Origin: Alliaria petiolata
Lineage: Eukaryota > Streptophyta > Magnoliopsida > Brassicales > Brassicaceae
Assembly (NCBI GenBank): GCA_020283515.1
Contig: JAHZTW010000001.1
Span: 386,749,683-386,813,682, forward strand
Reading direction: 5' to 3'
Length of the DNA stretch: 64,000 bases
A program made the position numbers and the translations under genes. Of this stretch, positions 47,393 to 58,270 are shown in pieces. Every line of letters starts with the position of its first letter. Within the stretch, counting starts at the first letter, position 1. Below the pieces are notes generated by a model that had not been told where the DNA came from, did not search any database, and saw only the letters and a list, made by a program, of their open reading frames with translations.

Positions 47393-48073
47393 TCATTGAC
47401 CATACTTGGCCTTGTACTCTCTCCAGAGTTGATTCACGTCTTTACCAAGCAAATCAACGAAGAAGCCGTTACTGTAGCCACTCCTCATCTTCTTGTTCAG
47501 CTCCGCAACGAACCCATTCCTCAAACCGTTACAGTAATCCAAGAACCTCGCAGTGACGTCATAACCCTCGTCCCACCTATCACCACCACCGGGCCCCACC
47601 CAATAACCCGGAGCATAACCCGCTTTCAGCCTCACGTAGTCCGCTATCCCATCCACGAGCCCACCCGGAGCCTGGCCCGCACCGTTCCACTGCCAAGAAT
47701 GAACCACCTCGTGATAAACCACCCCTACAAATTCTTTCCTTACATCTACCGAGACACCCGCGAGATATCCCGCGTTAAAGTGTATCTCGTCTCGCGAGCT
47801 GTACCCCACGCCATTTCCATTCTCCATGACCATTGAGATCTTTGGAGTGGACCTTCTGTCCGAAAGGGTGTGGGTTTGCTTGAACAAACGCCACGTGAAG
47901 TGTGTCGCAGCCCTTAGTGAATGTGTTGCGTGTCTTACACCGCCGATCTCTTTCCGGAATCTCCTTCCTCCGGCAGAGTCTCCGGTGTTGTCGACAACCG
48001 AGAATTCAACTGCGTTGACCGATGAGACCACGAGCATCAAAGAGATTGCAAGGAAGATTTTGTGACTCGTCAT
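47393..48073 (-). CDS. Plant basic secretory protein (BSP), copy 3, intact but diverged
   Basis: The protein is 226 aa, with a signal peptide ending VNA at residue 21 and then the same PF04450-type domain as BSP2. HEVVHSWQW is kept (His121, Glu122, His125). The downstream acidic position is Asp141 (GLVDGIADYVR) where BSP2 and the pseudogene have Glu. It also differs from BSP2 in a more diverged stretch near residues 42-95 (HATHSLRAATHF, TLSDRRSTPKIS) and is two residues shorter in the loop before IHFNAGYL. No stops or frameshifts were seen. It should be secreted. Peptidase activity is assumed from the family. It is the outermost copy of the local BSP array. Confidence 0.92.
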   Translation of the reverse strand: MTSHKIFLAISLMLVVSSVNAVEFSVVDNTGDSAGGRRFRKEIGGVRHATHSLRAATHFTWRLFKQTHTLSDRRSTPKISMVMENGNGVGYSSRDEIHFNAGYLAGVSVDVRKEFVGVVYHEVVHSWQWNGAGQAPGGLVDGIADYVRLKAGYAPGYWVGPGGGDRWDEGYDVTARFLDYCNGLRNGFVAELNKKMRSGYSNGFFVDLLGKDVNQLWREYKAKYGQ

Positions 48074-48230
48074 TTTCTTGTTATCTTCTACTATTTGTTT
48101 TTTGAGACAAGGATCTGTTTAGATTTATCGTAGCTTTATATAGAGAAAATAAATTGAGATTTTGGTCAATCAACGACCTTTACTTCGGCAGTGTCCCATT
48201 GTGCAATTACAACGTTACACATTTCAATGC
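48074..48230 (-). promoter_or_regulatory. BSP3 promoter with TATA box and W-box
   Basis: On the minus strand, CTCTATATAAAG overlaps 48134-48145. A W-box TTGACC lies at 48164-48169 in the block shared with the other BSP promoters (GCAATTACAAC, GTGTCCC and CTTTACTTCGGCAG landmarks). Confidence 0.72.
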
Positions 48231-48670
48231 CGGTATGTAGAAAGAATTTGTATTTTAGTTATTTTAATGTTGTTGGAACTTTGGTAGAAACTTAAGCCAT
48301 TCCCTCCACAAAACACTATAAGATGGGTGTTTAACTAACTTGATATACTTTTACAAAATTTAAAACTTTTAGAGGGATTCTTTGCTAAAGTGACATACAG
48401 TAATTCTTTGACAATATTTGCAAAAAAAACATGCGAAATACCACGTGTTTTTAATCGCAAATGGTAAAAACATGATCGTTTTACCACTATTAGTGTTTTT
48501 CTTTTGTTTCTTTTCAAAAGCTAATGCTTTTTCATTTTCAGTTTTCAATAGCTTGCTTACCTAACTTGGACGACCATAGACTATAAACTTTTTATAAAGG
48601 ATCAAATTGATACTATCAAGTAAATAGAAAACTTGTACATGTATATATTTGCCTTTTCTTATATTTCCTT
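48231..48670. repeat. Upstream flank of BSP3, no gene
   Basis: 48310-48400 and 48500-48560 match 29455-29530 and 20930-21060 in the same orientation. This is the empty site that lacks the retro tail present at 20989. Confidence 0.55.
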
Positions 48671-49464
48671 TTGTTAGATAATTCCTATTCTCTTTGTATA
48701 AAGGGTTGAAACCAATCCTGCCGAACATAGTTTCTCCGAAATCTGCCTTTGTTTTTGAGAGGATGATTTTTGAAAATATCATCAGTGTTTATGGCTTATG
48801 GACTCATCCAAGGATATCTTAAAAATTCATGCCAATTAAAATTGCCGTATCCAAAGCCTATTACTGTGTGGAATAGAGCTTCCTTCATTCTTTACTATGT
48901 GCTATTGTATTTCATCCAAGGTCGATGGTGTGGGTAATGTTATGCGTCAAATCAGTATCATATATTGTTCTGATAAATGATTTGAAAGCATGATCATTCG
49001 TGATGTCTCACGACAGACCATAAATTTTGATAAATACTTTATAACATTTGGGGAGAAGGTGGATGAGGAGAGCCGAACCCAAACTAAAAACAAGTTGGGA
49101 AATGTAAATGAAGGTAAGTATCTCGGTTCACCTGAATTTTGGAATGGGTCAAAGAAATATTTGTTGGCTTACATTCAAGAGAAACTGGAAGCACGGCTAC
49201 GTGGATGGTTGATAATTGACTTATTTACACCATTTTAGCATCCAATTAAGATAGCATTTACATTGTTTCATGCATATAACTTGTCCATTTGGTCTAGTTT
49301 ACATTCATTTTAGAGTTAGAGTGTCTTAGTCTAGGGTATTGCATATTTGTTGCATTTGAGTTATTTCTCAGGTATTTTGGAGGCTAGTAGGACTAAGTGG
49401 AGTTTGGCGGACGAGTTAGAATCAAGGAGAAGCTGAAAGGAAAGAAGCAGGAATCGTCTGGCTT

Positions 49465-49757
49465 CACATCGGTTTGCAACCCATCGGACAACAAACCGAT
49501 GTGAGGCACTCTGAGTCTTCCATCGGACAGTTCCCATCGGGTAATAAACCGATGCACACCCACTCGAGCTTTAGCATTTCGTCAAGGCTCGCATCGGACA
49601 AGAGCACATCGGATAACAGTCCGATGCGAGGCATTCTGAGTTCCACATCGGACAGGAGACATCGACGACACAAACCGATGCACATCCACTCGAGCTTCAG
49701 CGTTTCGTCCGGGCTTGCATCGGTTAGAGGTGCATCGGACAACAGTCCAATGCGAGC
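49465..49757 (+). repeat. Array of five imperfect hairpins built on CATCGG...CCGATG
   Basis: The hairpins begin at about 49465, 49521, 49590, 49645 and 49717. The third has perfect 10-bp arms, CGCATCGGAC (49590-49599) and GTCCGATGCG (49619-49628), and spans 39 bp like the first. A longer unit with CACTCGAGCTT repeats with a 126-bp period (49561 and 49687). Confidence 0.85.
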
Positions 49758-50616
49758 ACTTAACCGAGCCAAAACCGGGTCAAAACCCGGTTTATTCCGG
49801 GTTGACCCGGAACGATCACTATTCACTATAAATACATTTTACCTAATTTTTCTTAAGTACCTTTTGTTCTTGCTTAGAAAACTTGCCCCCTTGGGTTCTA
49901 AGTGATTTTGTAAGATCCTTTTAAGAGTTTATGCAATTTGGAGTTTATCTTTCTTAATCTTTCATCTTTGAATCTTATTAATCATGTTTATCAACTTTTC
50001 CTTCATGGGATTAGGGGATTTAATCATGATTAGTGAGTAGTTCATTAGGGTCTAAGGATGGGTTAGATTTAGGGTATTTTAGGGATTAATCTTGATGTCT
50101 ATGCTTTGATTCTTTCATTTCCCTCCTTGTTTAGTGATCTTAATGCTAATTTAGCCATGATCAAGCTAAACCTAGGCTTTAGGGAATTTCACACCCACAA
50201 GATGTTTGATGAAATTCCCCAATCAACTAAACAAGGGATTTGCATTCCTAACTCATGAGTCATGATAGTGATTATCTAGGGTGTTTATTAGCATTTTACA
50301 ACTGATATCTAATGCTTGTTAGCTTCTTTTTCACAAATGAGAGTTTGATCTTGAAAAAGATGCTTAATGATGTGATTAGTGCCATGAAAGTGGATTAGTC
50401 TTGCTTTGAATTCTAAGCTTAGGGAATAGCTTTTATTATGATTGTTTGACATCATAGATTGGTTCTTGAAACACCTTAGATCAATAACCCCATCCTTGGA
50501 TTCGTTTTAGTCAATTATTAATCTTGCTTAGTAGTTAATTATTCCTTAAGTTGCTTGATTAGCTTGTTTAGTACTTGTTTAAGGTTCTAGTTCATTTAGT
50601 TTGGCTTGTTTGCTTG

Positions 50617-51432
50617 CAGTGGCGGAGCCAGAACTTTTTTCTACCGGGGGCAAAAAAAAATTATAAAAGATAAATTGCCAAAAAAAAATGGTTACAAATA
50701 TACTATACGTTAACTAATTCTTTGAAATCTTTTATATCACGGTTTTATTTGTTACATCTTTAAATAATTTTTTTGATAGAACAAACGAAACAATGAATTA
50801 AAAAATTGATTACAAATACGATTTTGAATCATTCGTTAATAGAGATTTTTTTCAGTAATCGATCCATTAGTTATCTAGTGAAAATAACAAAATAAAAATT
50901 ATATTGTCTTCGAATTCATAGATAAATATAAAGCTTGCATTTTTTATGAGTTGAAGTCATGTCATATATAATTTAATAAAAACACAAAACATACTCTAAA
51001 AAATTAAAATAAATTAAAAAATATAATGAAATATAAGGTGAACATGTGAGATGTTTTACTTGTTTTAATTCTTTGGTGAATAATAAAAAAGTTAGAAAAA
51101 AACATAGACTATGAAAAGAAATGACGAAGGGAAGGATTTGTTTTTTTTTAATTTTTATCAGCTAATAATTAATTAAAACTAGTTAAAATGATAAATTATT
51201 CTTTTTTGTATGTAAAGTGGGCTTAAATTAAAACTAAGCCAAAAACCAAAATAAAATCAATTACCCAATTTAAATATGTTTTTTTTGTTTTTTTTATGTT
51301 TTTGATATTTTTTAAGGGGTCAACAATTTTTTTTAATGGGGTCATAAATAATTTTAACCCAAAAAAACATATAAATTTTTTAATTAAGTGGGGTCAGCTG
51401 ACCCCACTCTCACCTTACTGCCTCCGCCCCTG
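50617..51432. mobile_element. Non-autonomous hAT element, 816 bp
   Basis: The termini CAGTGGCGGAGCCAG...CTGCCTCCGCCCCTG are near-perfect inverted repeats. The 8-bp duplication TTTGCTTG (50609-50616, 51433-51440) is perfect. The GGGGTCAGCTGACCCC palindrome near the right end parallels the 26186 element. No transposase is encoded. It is nested inside the solo LTR. Confidence 0.92.
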
Positions 51433-52745
51433 TTTGCTTGGTTTGATCACATAGGGTAGTAGCTAAACACAAAACATCTAGATTTGCTTAGATTAAGAAG
51501 TTTTATGCATTCCTTTTGTCACAACTTCCCCATTTGGATTGATCCTCAATATCCTACAATGACATAAGTGGGTTTGAGTAATTGATACAGAAAAATCTAC
51601 TTATCAGTGGTAAGCACGCTCACTCTCTCAACTAGGGAAAGAGATCCTACTGAAATCAATAGCAATGGCAATATCATTAATATATGCAATGTCATATTTT
51701 CTATTACAGAAATACACTTTCCAAAAACAATCGCAATGTTAAATTTCTGGTGGAATACTCATTGAGGATAAGAAGAACCTTCATTGGGTGGGGTGGGATA
51801 GACTATGTTTGGCAAAACGGCAATGTGGTTTGGGCTTTCGAGACCTTGAAAGCTTTAACCAGGCTTTGCTTGCAAAGCAAGCATGGAGACTTCTTCATTA
51901 CCCTGATAACCTATGTTCTAGAGTTTTAAAGAGTCAGTATTTCAATAGTGTGGAGCTTTTACAAGTTCGTGTTGGAGGTCGTCCGTCTTTTGCTTGGAGA
52001 AGTTACTAGAGAAAATATAAGTTGGAACTGGGGAATCTTTGCATGTATAGATTGATCTACAATTGTTTAATGGTAAGCCAAAAGCTTATATAATTTGAAA
52101 TCAATTTATTAATCTAGATCTCTTCGTTTTAGACATCATTGAAATCAATTTCTATCCATCATATCACGATTTGATCATATCCATGAAAGTGCCTGTTAAC
52201 CACCCTGACACTTTTTTTTTGGGCACACAACAAAAAGGTTTGTACTCGGTTAAATCTGATATTGGTTGTGCTGTCAGATTTACAGAAATGGTCTTATTCA
52301 AGAAGCAAAGGCAGAACCATTCATTAATGGGATTTAAAGCCGAATCTGGTAGGTATTAGCTCCTTCACAAATCTAAGCTTTTATGTGGAGATCAGTATCA
52401 AGAGCTTTGGTGGTGGTAGATCGAATGCTTTCAAGAGGTATGAATGTGGATGAGCGAAACAGAACAATGAAGATGAAATGATTTGAGATTAGTCACGTGC
52501 CATTATTTCACATAGTATATAGTTGAAGAGCTTTTAATTCGATTAAATGTTGTATGGAGGCAAAATAGAAAAGTTTGTTATGAGCATTTGAAAGCATGAG
52601 CAGTTTGAAAGTGAATCACGTCTGTTTCAAAATAGACAAAACTACGAGATAGCTTAATGAGTATCTCTACCTGAAAGCCTGTGTAATGAGGTCTCATGTG
52701 TGTTTTGTTTGTTCTGGTTTTTACTATTTTCCAGAAAAAAAAAAC

Positions 52746-53721
52746 ATAAAAGTTTATTATAACTATACGTTAAGTGTTTTTGCAATAATATAGATGTCAA
52801 AAAGATATTAAAATGGAAATTTTATTTTATTTAATTAACTGCTAAATAATTTAAATTTTAAAGGTTTGACATGTGTTAAATTTTCTTATTTTTTGTGTTA
52901 AAATTTATATTATACAATTTCAGTTCTTTTTTTTTTTTGATCCAAATTCAGTTCTGATATGTGTATTTCGGTCTTAGTTATGAATGAAAGGAAGAAGAAA
53001 ATATGAAAATATAAGAATTAATGTCTTTGTGACAAAAAAAAAAAAAAAAAAGAATTAATGTCTAATAATCCCGTCGGTCGAATTTGGAGACCAGGATGAA
53101 GATGATGCCAAAGTAGGATTTCGTATGATTTAACAATACTTCATTAATATGGAAAAAAATGATATAGGCAAGCGTTGAACCAATTGATGCACATGCCGTG
53201 CAACCACTAGTCCAACTCCAAACCCATTTTCAACTTATATAATTTACATTAAAAATATTCGAATATAGTAAAGTCCTCGATTAAACCCGTTTAAAATCCG
53301 ATTTATTGCTTAGGCGCTAAATATTTCTCCAATATTTGATTAGTGTGTAACAAATGTACTATAGCTCAATCATTGTTTTAGTTTAAATAGGCTTTTGAGA
53401 GGGTCAACTTATAATTATGGAGCTAATAGATGAGCTTGAGAAGAGCTATAATTATGGTAATAGATGAGCTTGTGGACACTCATAAATTGTTTAGGTACAA
53501 TTTTTTGCTATAATTATGGAGCTAATGCGAAATGACTGTTATGTAAAAAAAATTCAATATCATTTATCAATTCTTACTCAAAAAAAAAAAAAAAAAAAAG
53601 CTACCAACGACAACGACAAACATACAATACAATCCTTTAAGAACAAACATAAAAAATTGTCCGGAAAATCAAACAAAGATAGATAGTAATTAGCCAAAAT
53701 GGCTTAAATTAAACCATAAGA
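52746..53721. other. Spacer between LINE remnant and KCS8, no gene seen
   Basis: AT-rich sequence with several A-runs (53034-53050, 53580-53599). It includes the minute retro tail at 53027. Its right 200 bp should contain the KCS8 3' untranslated region. Confidence 0.5.
53027..53050 (+). mobile_element. Tiny retrotransposon tail insertion (24 bp) with target duplication
   Basis: TTGTGAC plus a 17-A run is flanked by AGAATTAATGTCT on both sides (53014-53026 and 53051-53063). It ends like the full LINE at 47095-47110 (TTTTGAC plus A), so it is probably an extreme 5'-truncated copy of a LINE. Confidence 0.75.
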
Positions 53722-55155
53722 TTAAATATCAATCTCAACTGGATATCTGTCCAAACAATCTTCCCATGGATTGTTAACCGAAGGCTTAACGTTGCGTAGA
53801 GCCACCCAAACTGAACTGTTACACTTAAAACCTGATCCCAAAGCAATCTGCCAAATCCTATCTCCTTGCTTCATCCTTCCTTTAGCCTCTGTATAAGCCA
53901 ACTCGTACCAAATGGAGCTCGAAGAAGTGTTACCAAACCTGTGTAGTGTCATTCTAGAGGCCTCAACGTGTAATGGAGACAGCTTAAGATTCTTCTCAAG
54001 CTCATCTATTAGGGCTCTTCCCCCAGCATGGATGCAGAAATGCTCAAAGGCAAGCTTGAAATCCGGAGTATAATTCTTCAACTCTGGCTTAAAATACTTC
54101 TTCTTGACAAAAGTCACAAAGAAGGCAAGCTTCTCTTTCATTGGAAGAACAAGAGGGCCCAAAGTTGCGATATTGATCTTAAGAGTCCTTGCAGCAACCA
54201 TTGGTAGATTCTTTGTCAAGGTAACTCCGATTATACCATCTTCATCTTCTTCTTGCGTTGCACACTCGAAGGAACTATCATCTGATCCGGTATGAATCCT
54301 TACGGTATGAACAAGCTCGTATTTCGACCGTCCACGGTCTCTTGATCTGTTGGAAAGCAGAACCGCTGCGCCACCAACCCGGAACAAGCAGTTTGTGACA
54401 AGCATTGATTTGTTTTTACCCAAGTACAAGTTCTGAGTGATGTTCTCTGTACTTACAACAATAGCATAAGTGTTCCTATGAACTTGTAACAATCCCTTTG
54501 CAACATCAATGGCTATGACTCCGGCACTGCAACCCATTCCTCCAAGATTCAGACTCTTGATGTTGTCTCTGAGTTTGTACTTGTTCACAATCATGGAAGC
54601 AAGTGATGGAGTTGGATTAAACGTGCTAGAATTCACCACCAGTATACCAATCTCACCAGGTTTTACTCCGGTGTTGCGAAAAAGATTGTCAAGCGCTCCA
54701 AATATGACTTGCTCTGTCTCTTTGCGAGAAGCAGCCATGTCCTGCTGAAGCGGGAAGCACTGGAGACCCTCGGGGATACATGTTTCTTGACCGAGACCAG
54801 AACGTTCAAGAATCTTCTGCTGAAACTCAATCAAATAGTCGTTCTCTTTGTTCTTCCAACACACGCCTGCTTCTCTTGCACGTCTCGCGTGTTCCATCAG
54901 CGTTTTGACACTGACCTTTAGATGCGACGGTGGGAGGTAGCAGGAGAAGTCGACGAGGAAAACGGGTTTGGGTCGGGTTAACATGTAGATGGTCAACAGG
55001 AAAAGAAGAGGAAATGAAAGAAGGGTTATGGTTTCAAGGTTATGGAGGAAGAAGTTTTGGAGATCTTCTAAGTTGATCCCAGATCCTTTCATGGCTAATG
55101 CTACCATTAATGAGATTAAGAAGATCTTGAAGAAAACCATCTTTATGTTCCTCAT
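53722..55155 (-). CDS. KCS8: 3-ketoacyl-CoA synthase, KCS8-like, intact
   Basis: This is a single-exon 477-aa protein. It catalyses the condensation step of very-long-chain fatty acid elongation: acyl-CoA plus malonyl-CoA gives 3-ketoacyl-CoA at the ER membrane. The N-terminus has two hydrophobic segments (about residues 7-23 and 42-59). The FAE1/CUT1 domain starts near RPKPVFLVDFSCYLPP (61-76). The catalytic triad is present: Cys209 (NLGGMGCSAG), His376 (FCIHAGGRA) and Asn409 (HRFGNTSSSS). The C-terminal thiolase-like domain ends at WEDCLDRYPVEID. Length and motifs match KCS enzymes. The near-identity to A. thaliana KCS8 is from memory. An alternative start at Met6 exists, but the first Met is kept because KCS8-type proteins have this short leader. 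Confidence 0.93.
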   Translation of the reverse strand: MRNIKMVFFKIFLISLMVALAMKGSGINLEDLQNFFLHNLETITLLSFPLLFLLTIYMLTRPKPVFLVDFSCYLPPSHLKVSVKTLMEHARRAREAGVCWKNKENDYLIEFQQKILERSGLGQETCIPEGLQCFPLQQDMAASRKETEQVIFGALDNLFRNTGVKPGEIGILVVNSSTFNPTPSLASMIVNKYKLRDNIKSLNLGGMGCSAGVIAIDVAKGLLQVHRNTYAIVVSTENITQNLYLGKNKSMLVTNCLFRVGGAAVLLSNRSRDRGRSKYELVHTVRIHTGSDDSSFECATQEEDEDGIIGVTLTKNLPMVAARTLKINIATLGPLVLPMKEKLAFFVTFVKKKYFKPELKNYTPDFKLAFEHFCIHAGGRALIDELEKNLKLSPLHVEASRMTLHRFGNTSSSSIWYELAYTEAKGRMKQGDRIWQIALGSGFKCNSSVWVALRNVKPSVNNPWEDCLDRYPVEIDI

Positions 55156-55290
55156 TGGAGATTACCAATGAGTTGAAAGAAGCGAACAAAAAGTCTTGTT
55201 ATGTGTTTACTCTTTGGTTCTATTTTAAGTTGTTCCGTGGCCTTTCGTTCAAGCTGGCTCTGTTTACATATATAGAAGAAAGTGGAGTGT
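55156..55290 (-). promoter_or_regulatory. KCS8 core promoter and leader
   Basis: A TATA-like CTATATATG on the minus strand at 55267-55275 lies about 112 bp upstream of the ATG. No other element is claimed. Confidence 0.5.
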
Positions 55291-56068
55291 GAATGGAGCA
55301 AGTGATGACCAAACGAATTAAATTTAGCTTTCTCTTTTTGTATAATGAGCCGAGATTGTTATTATACATATGTTTGTTTTAATTCGCTCTTTAAAAGTAC
55401 GAAAAACATCAGAACATTAATTCTTAAATTCGAGAAAAGAATATAATCGACACAGATTAGACTTGAAACTTGAAAAAAAGCACTTAGCTACATAAAGAGT
55501 CCTTCTTCTTTGAATATTACACTCGAGAGAAATTAATTGCTTTGTTTTTGTTCTGGAAATATTCTTTTCCAGGACAGATAAACGTTATATATAAATGCTT
55601 ATATATATATATACATATATATATATAAAACCAAAAATAATTCAGTATGAAATAAAACAAGCCGCGCAACTATTATTTGTCGTGTTTCTTTAAATTATTA
55701 CCAAAGGAACAGTGAATGTATAGATATTGCTATATTTATGGAGTAACTACCCACATTCATGAGTAATAAATAGTAGTGAAGAAACCTGCAACCACCTCTT
55801 TTATCTGCTGTCCTATTTACAACTATCTCCTTCAGAATTCATAATGTAAAAGAGATAATACGACTAATACGACCTTATTGTATCTCACCAATCCTTATCA
55901 CCACAGGATTCTCTAATACATAAACATCCCCATTACAAGGTAACATGGCCGTTTCACCTTTAGGGGAAAAAAAATTTCAAAAAAAATAGGAGGTGAAAAT
56001 GAAGAATTTAATCAAACGGTCCATTATATATTCGCCCATCTTCTAAAATTTGGTTATTGTGGCTTTAA
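55291..56068. other. Spacer upstream of KCS8, no gene seen
   Basis: AT-rich sequence with a TA microsatellite at about 55600-55627. Distal promoter elements of KCS8 may lie here but cannot be identified by eye. Confidence 0.5.
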
Positions 56069-56331
56069 ACTAGTGAAAATTATGTGTATAACCACGTATT
56101 AATCACGAAAAAACAACGAAAAAGTCACAAAATTGTTAATATAGCCACAAAAAGATTAGTCATGTATCTATAGTTACGGAAAAAGTCACAGAATTTTTTG
56201 TGTGACTGCAGCATCGTGATTAAATTTCTTTTAGCTTTTTCGTAACTTTTTGTAACTTTTCTGTTGTTTTTTCGGGTTAGACACAGAAAATTTGTGGTTA
56301 TTTCGTGGCTATACGTATAATTTTTAGTAGT
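56069..56331. mobile_element. Fold-back MITE, about 263 bp, CACTA-like ends
   Basis: The left arm ACTAGTGAAAATTATGTGTA mirrors the right arm, whose reverse complement begins CTACTAAAAATTATACGTAT. Internal blocks such as AAAAAGTCACA and TTAATCACGA recur in inverted orientation. The ends resemble CACTA termini. No certain target duplication was found. Confidence 0.6.
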
Positions 56332-58270
56332 ATTGTAGGATGGGTTTTGTTTTCCTAAGTATGAAAAACACATTTAAGTAAGAAAACACGTTTTCTCATC
56401 TATAAACGAAACACACAGTAAAATGACAGGAAATGTGTTGTCTTAATTTCAAAACTAGAAACTAACAAACTAAAGACGCATTTTCTTTGAAGAATCAAAA
56501 TTTACATTTAGTGCATACAATAAAATGCGATGTATTTGTACTCTTATTTTTAAATTCATGTGATTAGCAAAACAAAGGCGAGTCAGTAGCATATTCATGA
56601 GAACGGATTATAATTTTATTTTGGAAGTGTCATTGCACGTTTTATTAAACCATCCTAATTTTATTTTGGAAGTGTCATTTGTCTTAATCGTCAAAATTGG
56701 TTTGAAAAAGGCCTGTGCACGTTTATAAACAGAAATTAGTGTTTATATATCTATTATTTTAGAAGAAACTAAAAATGGTTTTGGTTTCAGTTTCATTTAT
56801 TCACAAAATGTGATTTACAAAAGATTTATATACAAACTAAACCAATGAAACAGAACCAATAAATAATATCTATAACAAACCGATACAATCAACTCTAAAA
56901 TACTATTTAACCTTTTCAAAATATTCGCAGTGATACAAAATATAAGACAGATTAAAAAGTTCCATAAATTATGGTTGCATAAAAGATAAGTTATTCAATG
57001 TTATCAACCTACAGAGTAGACCTAGCAATTTTTAACCGAAAAATGAAAAAAATACAAGTAGACCCTAACATCTTTTATGGCATTCCAAGATAATAGATGA
57101 GATGGGTGGGAGCTAGCCAAGGGGTAGATCTCGATGCCCATATACGAAGTAATATGGTTGGGGAAGAAGTAGTTGCTTTTGTGGAAAATTTAACCTTTGT
57201 CGTAAAATAATGATTCAGCTACGTACGTATGTGATCCACTAAGTAGAATACAGAATATGTCCTGCTATAGATTCTGACAATTTGTTTTTGAATTTCTATA
57301 GTTCAAAGCTTGAAACAAAGCAAAAAAAAAAAAAAAAAAGATTAATGTAATCATCAGCTTGAAACAAAAATTTATAATATAATTATAAATATAAATAATT
57401 ATAGAAAATTTGTTCAATAACCACAAAATAAACCAAAATCTACAAACTAACCATTTTATCTCTCTAGCTCTCTATCTCTCTAACATTTTGGTTACTTTGT
57501 AAAAAAAAATCATGTTTTGGTTATTAACCAAATTCTCCCAATAATTATAGCCTTTGTCGCTATGATTTTTTTAAAAAATCTATTATTACTAAAAACTAAA
57601 GTTGTATACATATAATTTTAAACAACTAATCACAGTAAATCATCTCAAATATATGTGTGTAATTAAATTAGTAAGAATACTAAATAATGAGAAACAAGAA
57701 TACATAGTGATAAACAGATAAGGAATTAAAAAATATAATTCGAGTATCACAAAATGGAAACAGTCAAATAAATAATTAAAAAAAATTGTGGGAGAAAATA
57801 CATAAAATAGAATCAATATGATGGAATATTAACATTTTTGTATGGAATCTAGCTTATATTAAAAGATCAAGTCATTGCATATAAGTTTCAAGTGTAACAC
57901 TTGCACATGTATATTCATTCTTTTAAAAAAAAAATATATATATAAAAAACACTTGCACATGTATATATATTACTTTCATAAATAAGATGTTCTTTATTTA
58001 GTTATACGTTCATGAATAAATGTGATTAATTATTATTTTGTTTTACATTTTCACTGTACATATTATATTGTTAAGATATATAAGTAATCTGCAATTGAAA
58101 TTGAATTATCTAGCGATCCAAAACAAAGCAGGATAACCAACAGTGAGAGCCTGAGAGGTAAACCCGTCGATATGCTTCTTCTTTTTTTATTCAAAGAAGG
58201 GGGATTCAATATCTAAAATTTCACAGTTGGTGCTTGATTTAATAACCAAAGGTGTGAAACGATGCAAAAC
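56332..58270. other. AT-rich spacer, no gene supported
   Basis: It contains a second copy of the small MITE (57405-57545), TA-rich tracts, and a duplicated ACACTTGCACATGTATAT motif (about 57898 and 57951). A short minus-strand stretch around 58165-58095 could encode a conserved-looking peptide (GFTSQALTVGYPALFW) but has no recognisable gene around it. Confidence 0.45.

Larger units (their letters stand above)
49210..51606 (+). mobile_element. Solo LTR, 2.4 kb
   Basis: The termini are TGATAA...TTATCA. Flanks are ATGGT (49205-49209) and GTGGT (51607-51611), a 5-bp duplication with one mismatch. There is no primer site or pol gene, so it is a solo LTR left by recombination or a very short element. 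It is of the same family as 24784-25433. It carries the hairpin array at 49465 and a hAT insertion at 50617. Confidence 0.8.
48680..52745 (+). pseudogene. Decayed LINE ORF2 remnant, split by a solo LTR
   Basis: The left piece (48680-49209) reads, with frameshifts, as LINE reverse transcriptase: LKPILPNIVS, SAFVFERMIFEN, SVSYIVLIND, GKYLGSPEFW and a terminal RGW. The right piece (51612-52745) continues with KEILLKSIAMAISLIYAMS, GLGFRDLESFNQALLAKQAW and GLYSVKSD, and ends in an A-run (52736-52745). Removing 49210-51606 plus one duplication copy makes the two pieces collinear. It is 5'-truncated and has many stops. Its 78 bases at 52515-52592 recur at 58309-58386 through a mate-pair artefact. 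Confidence 0.85.
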
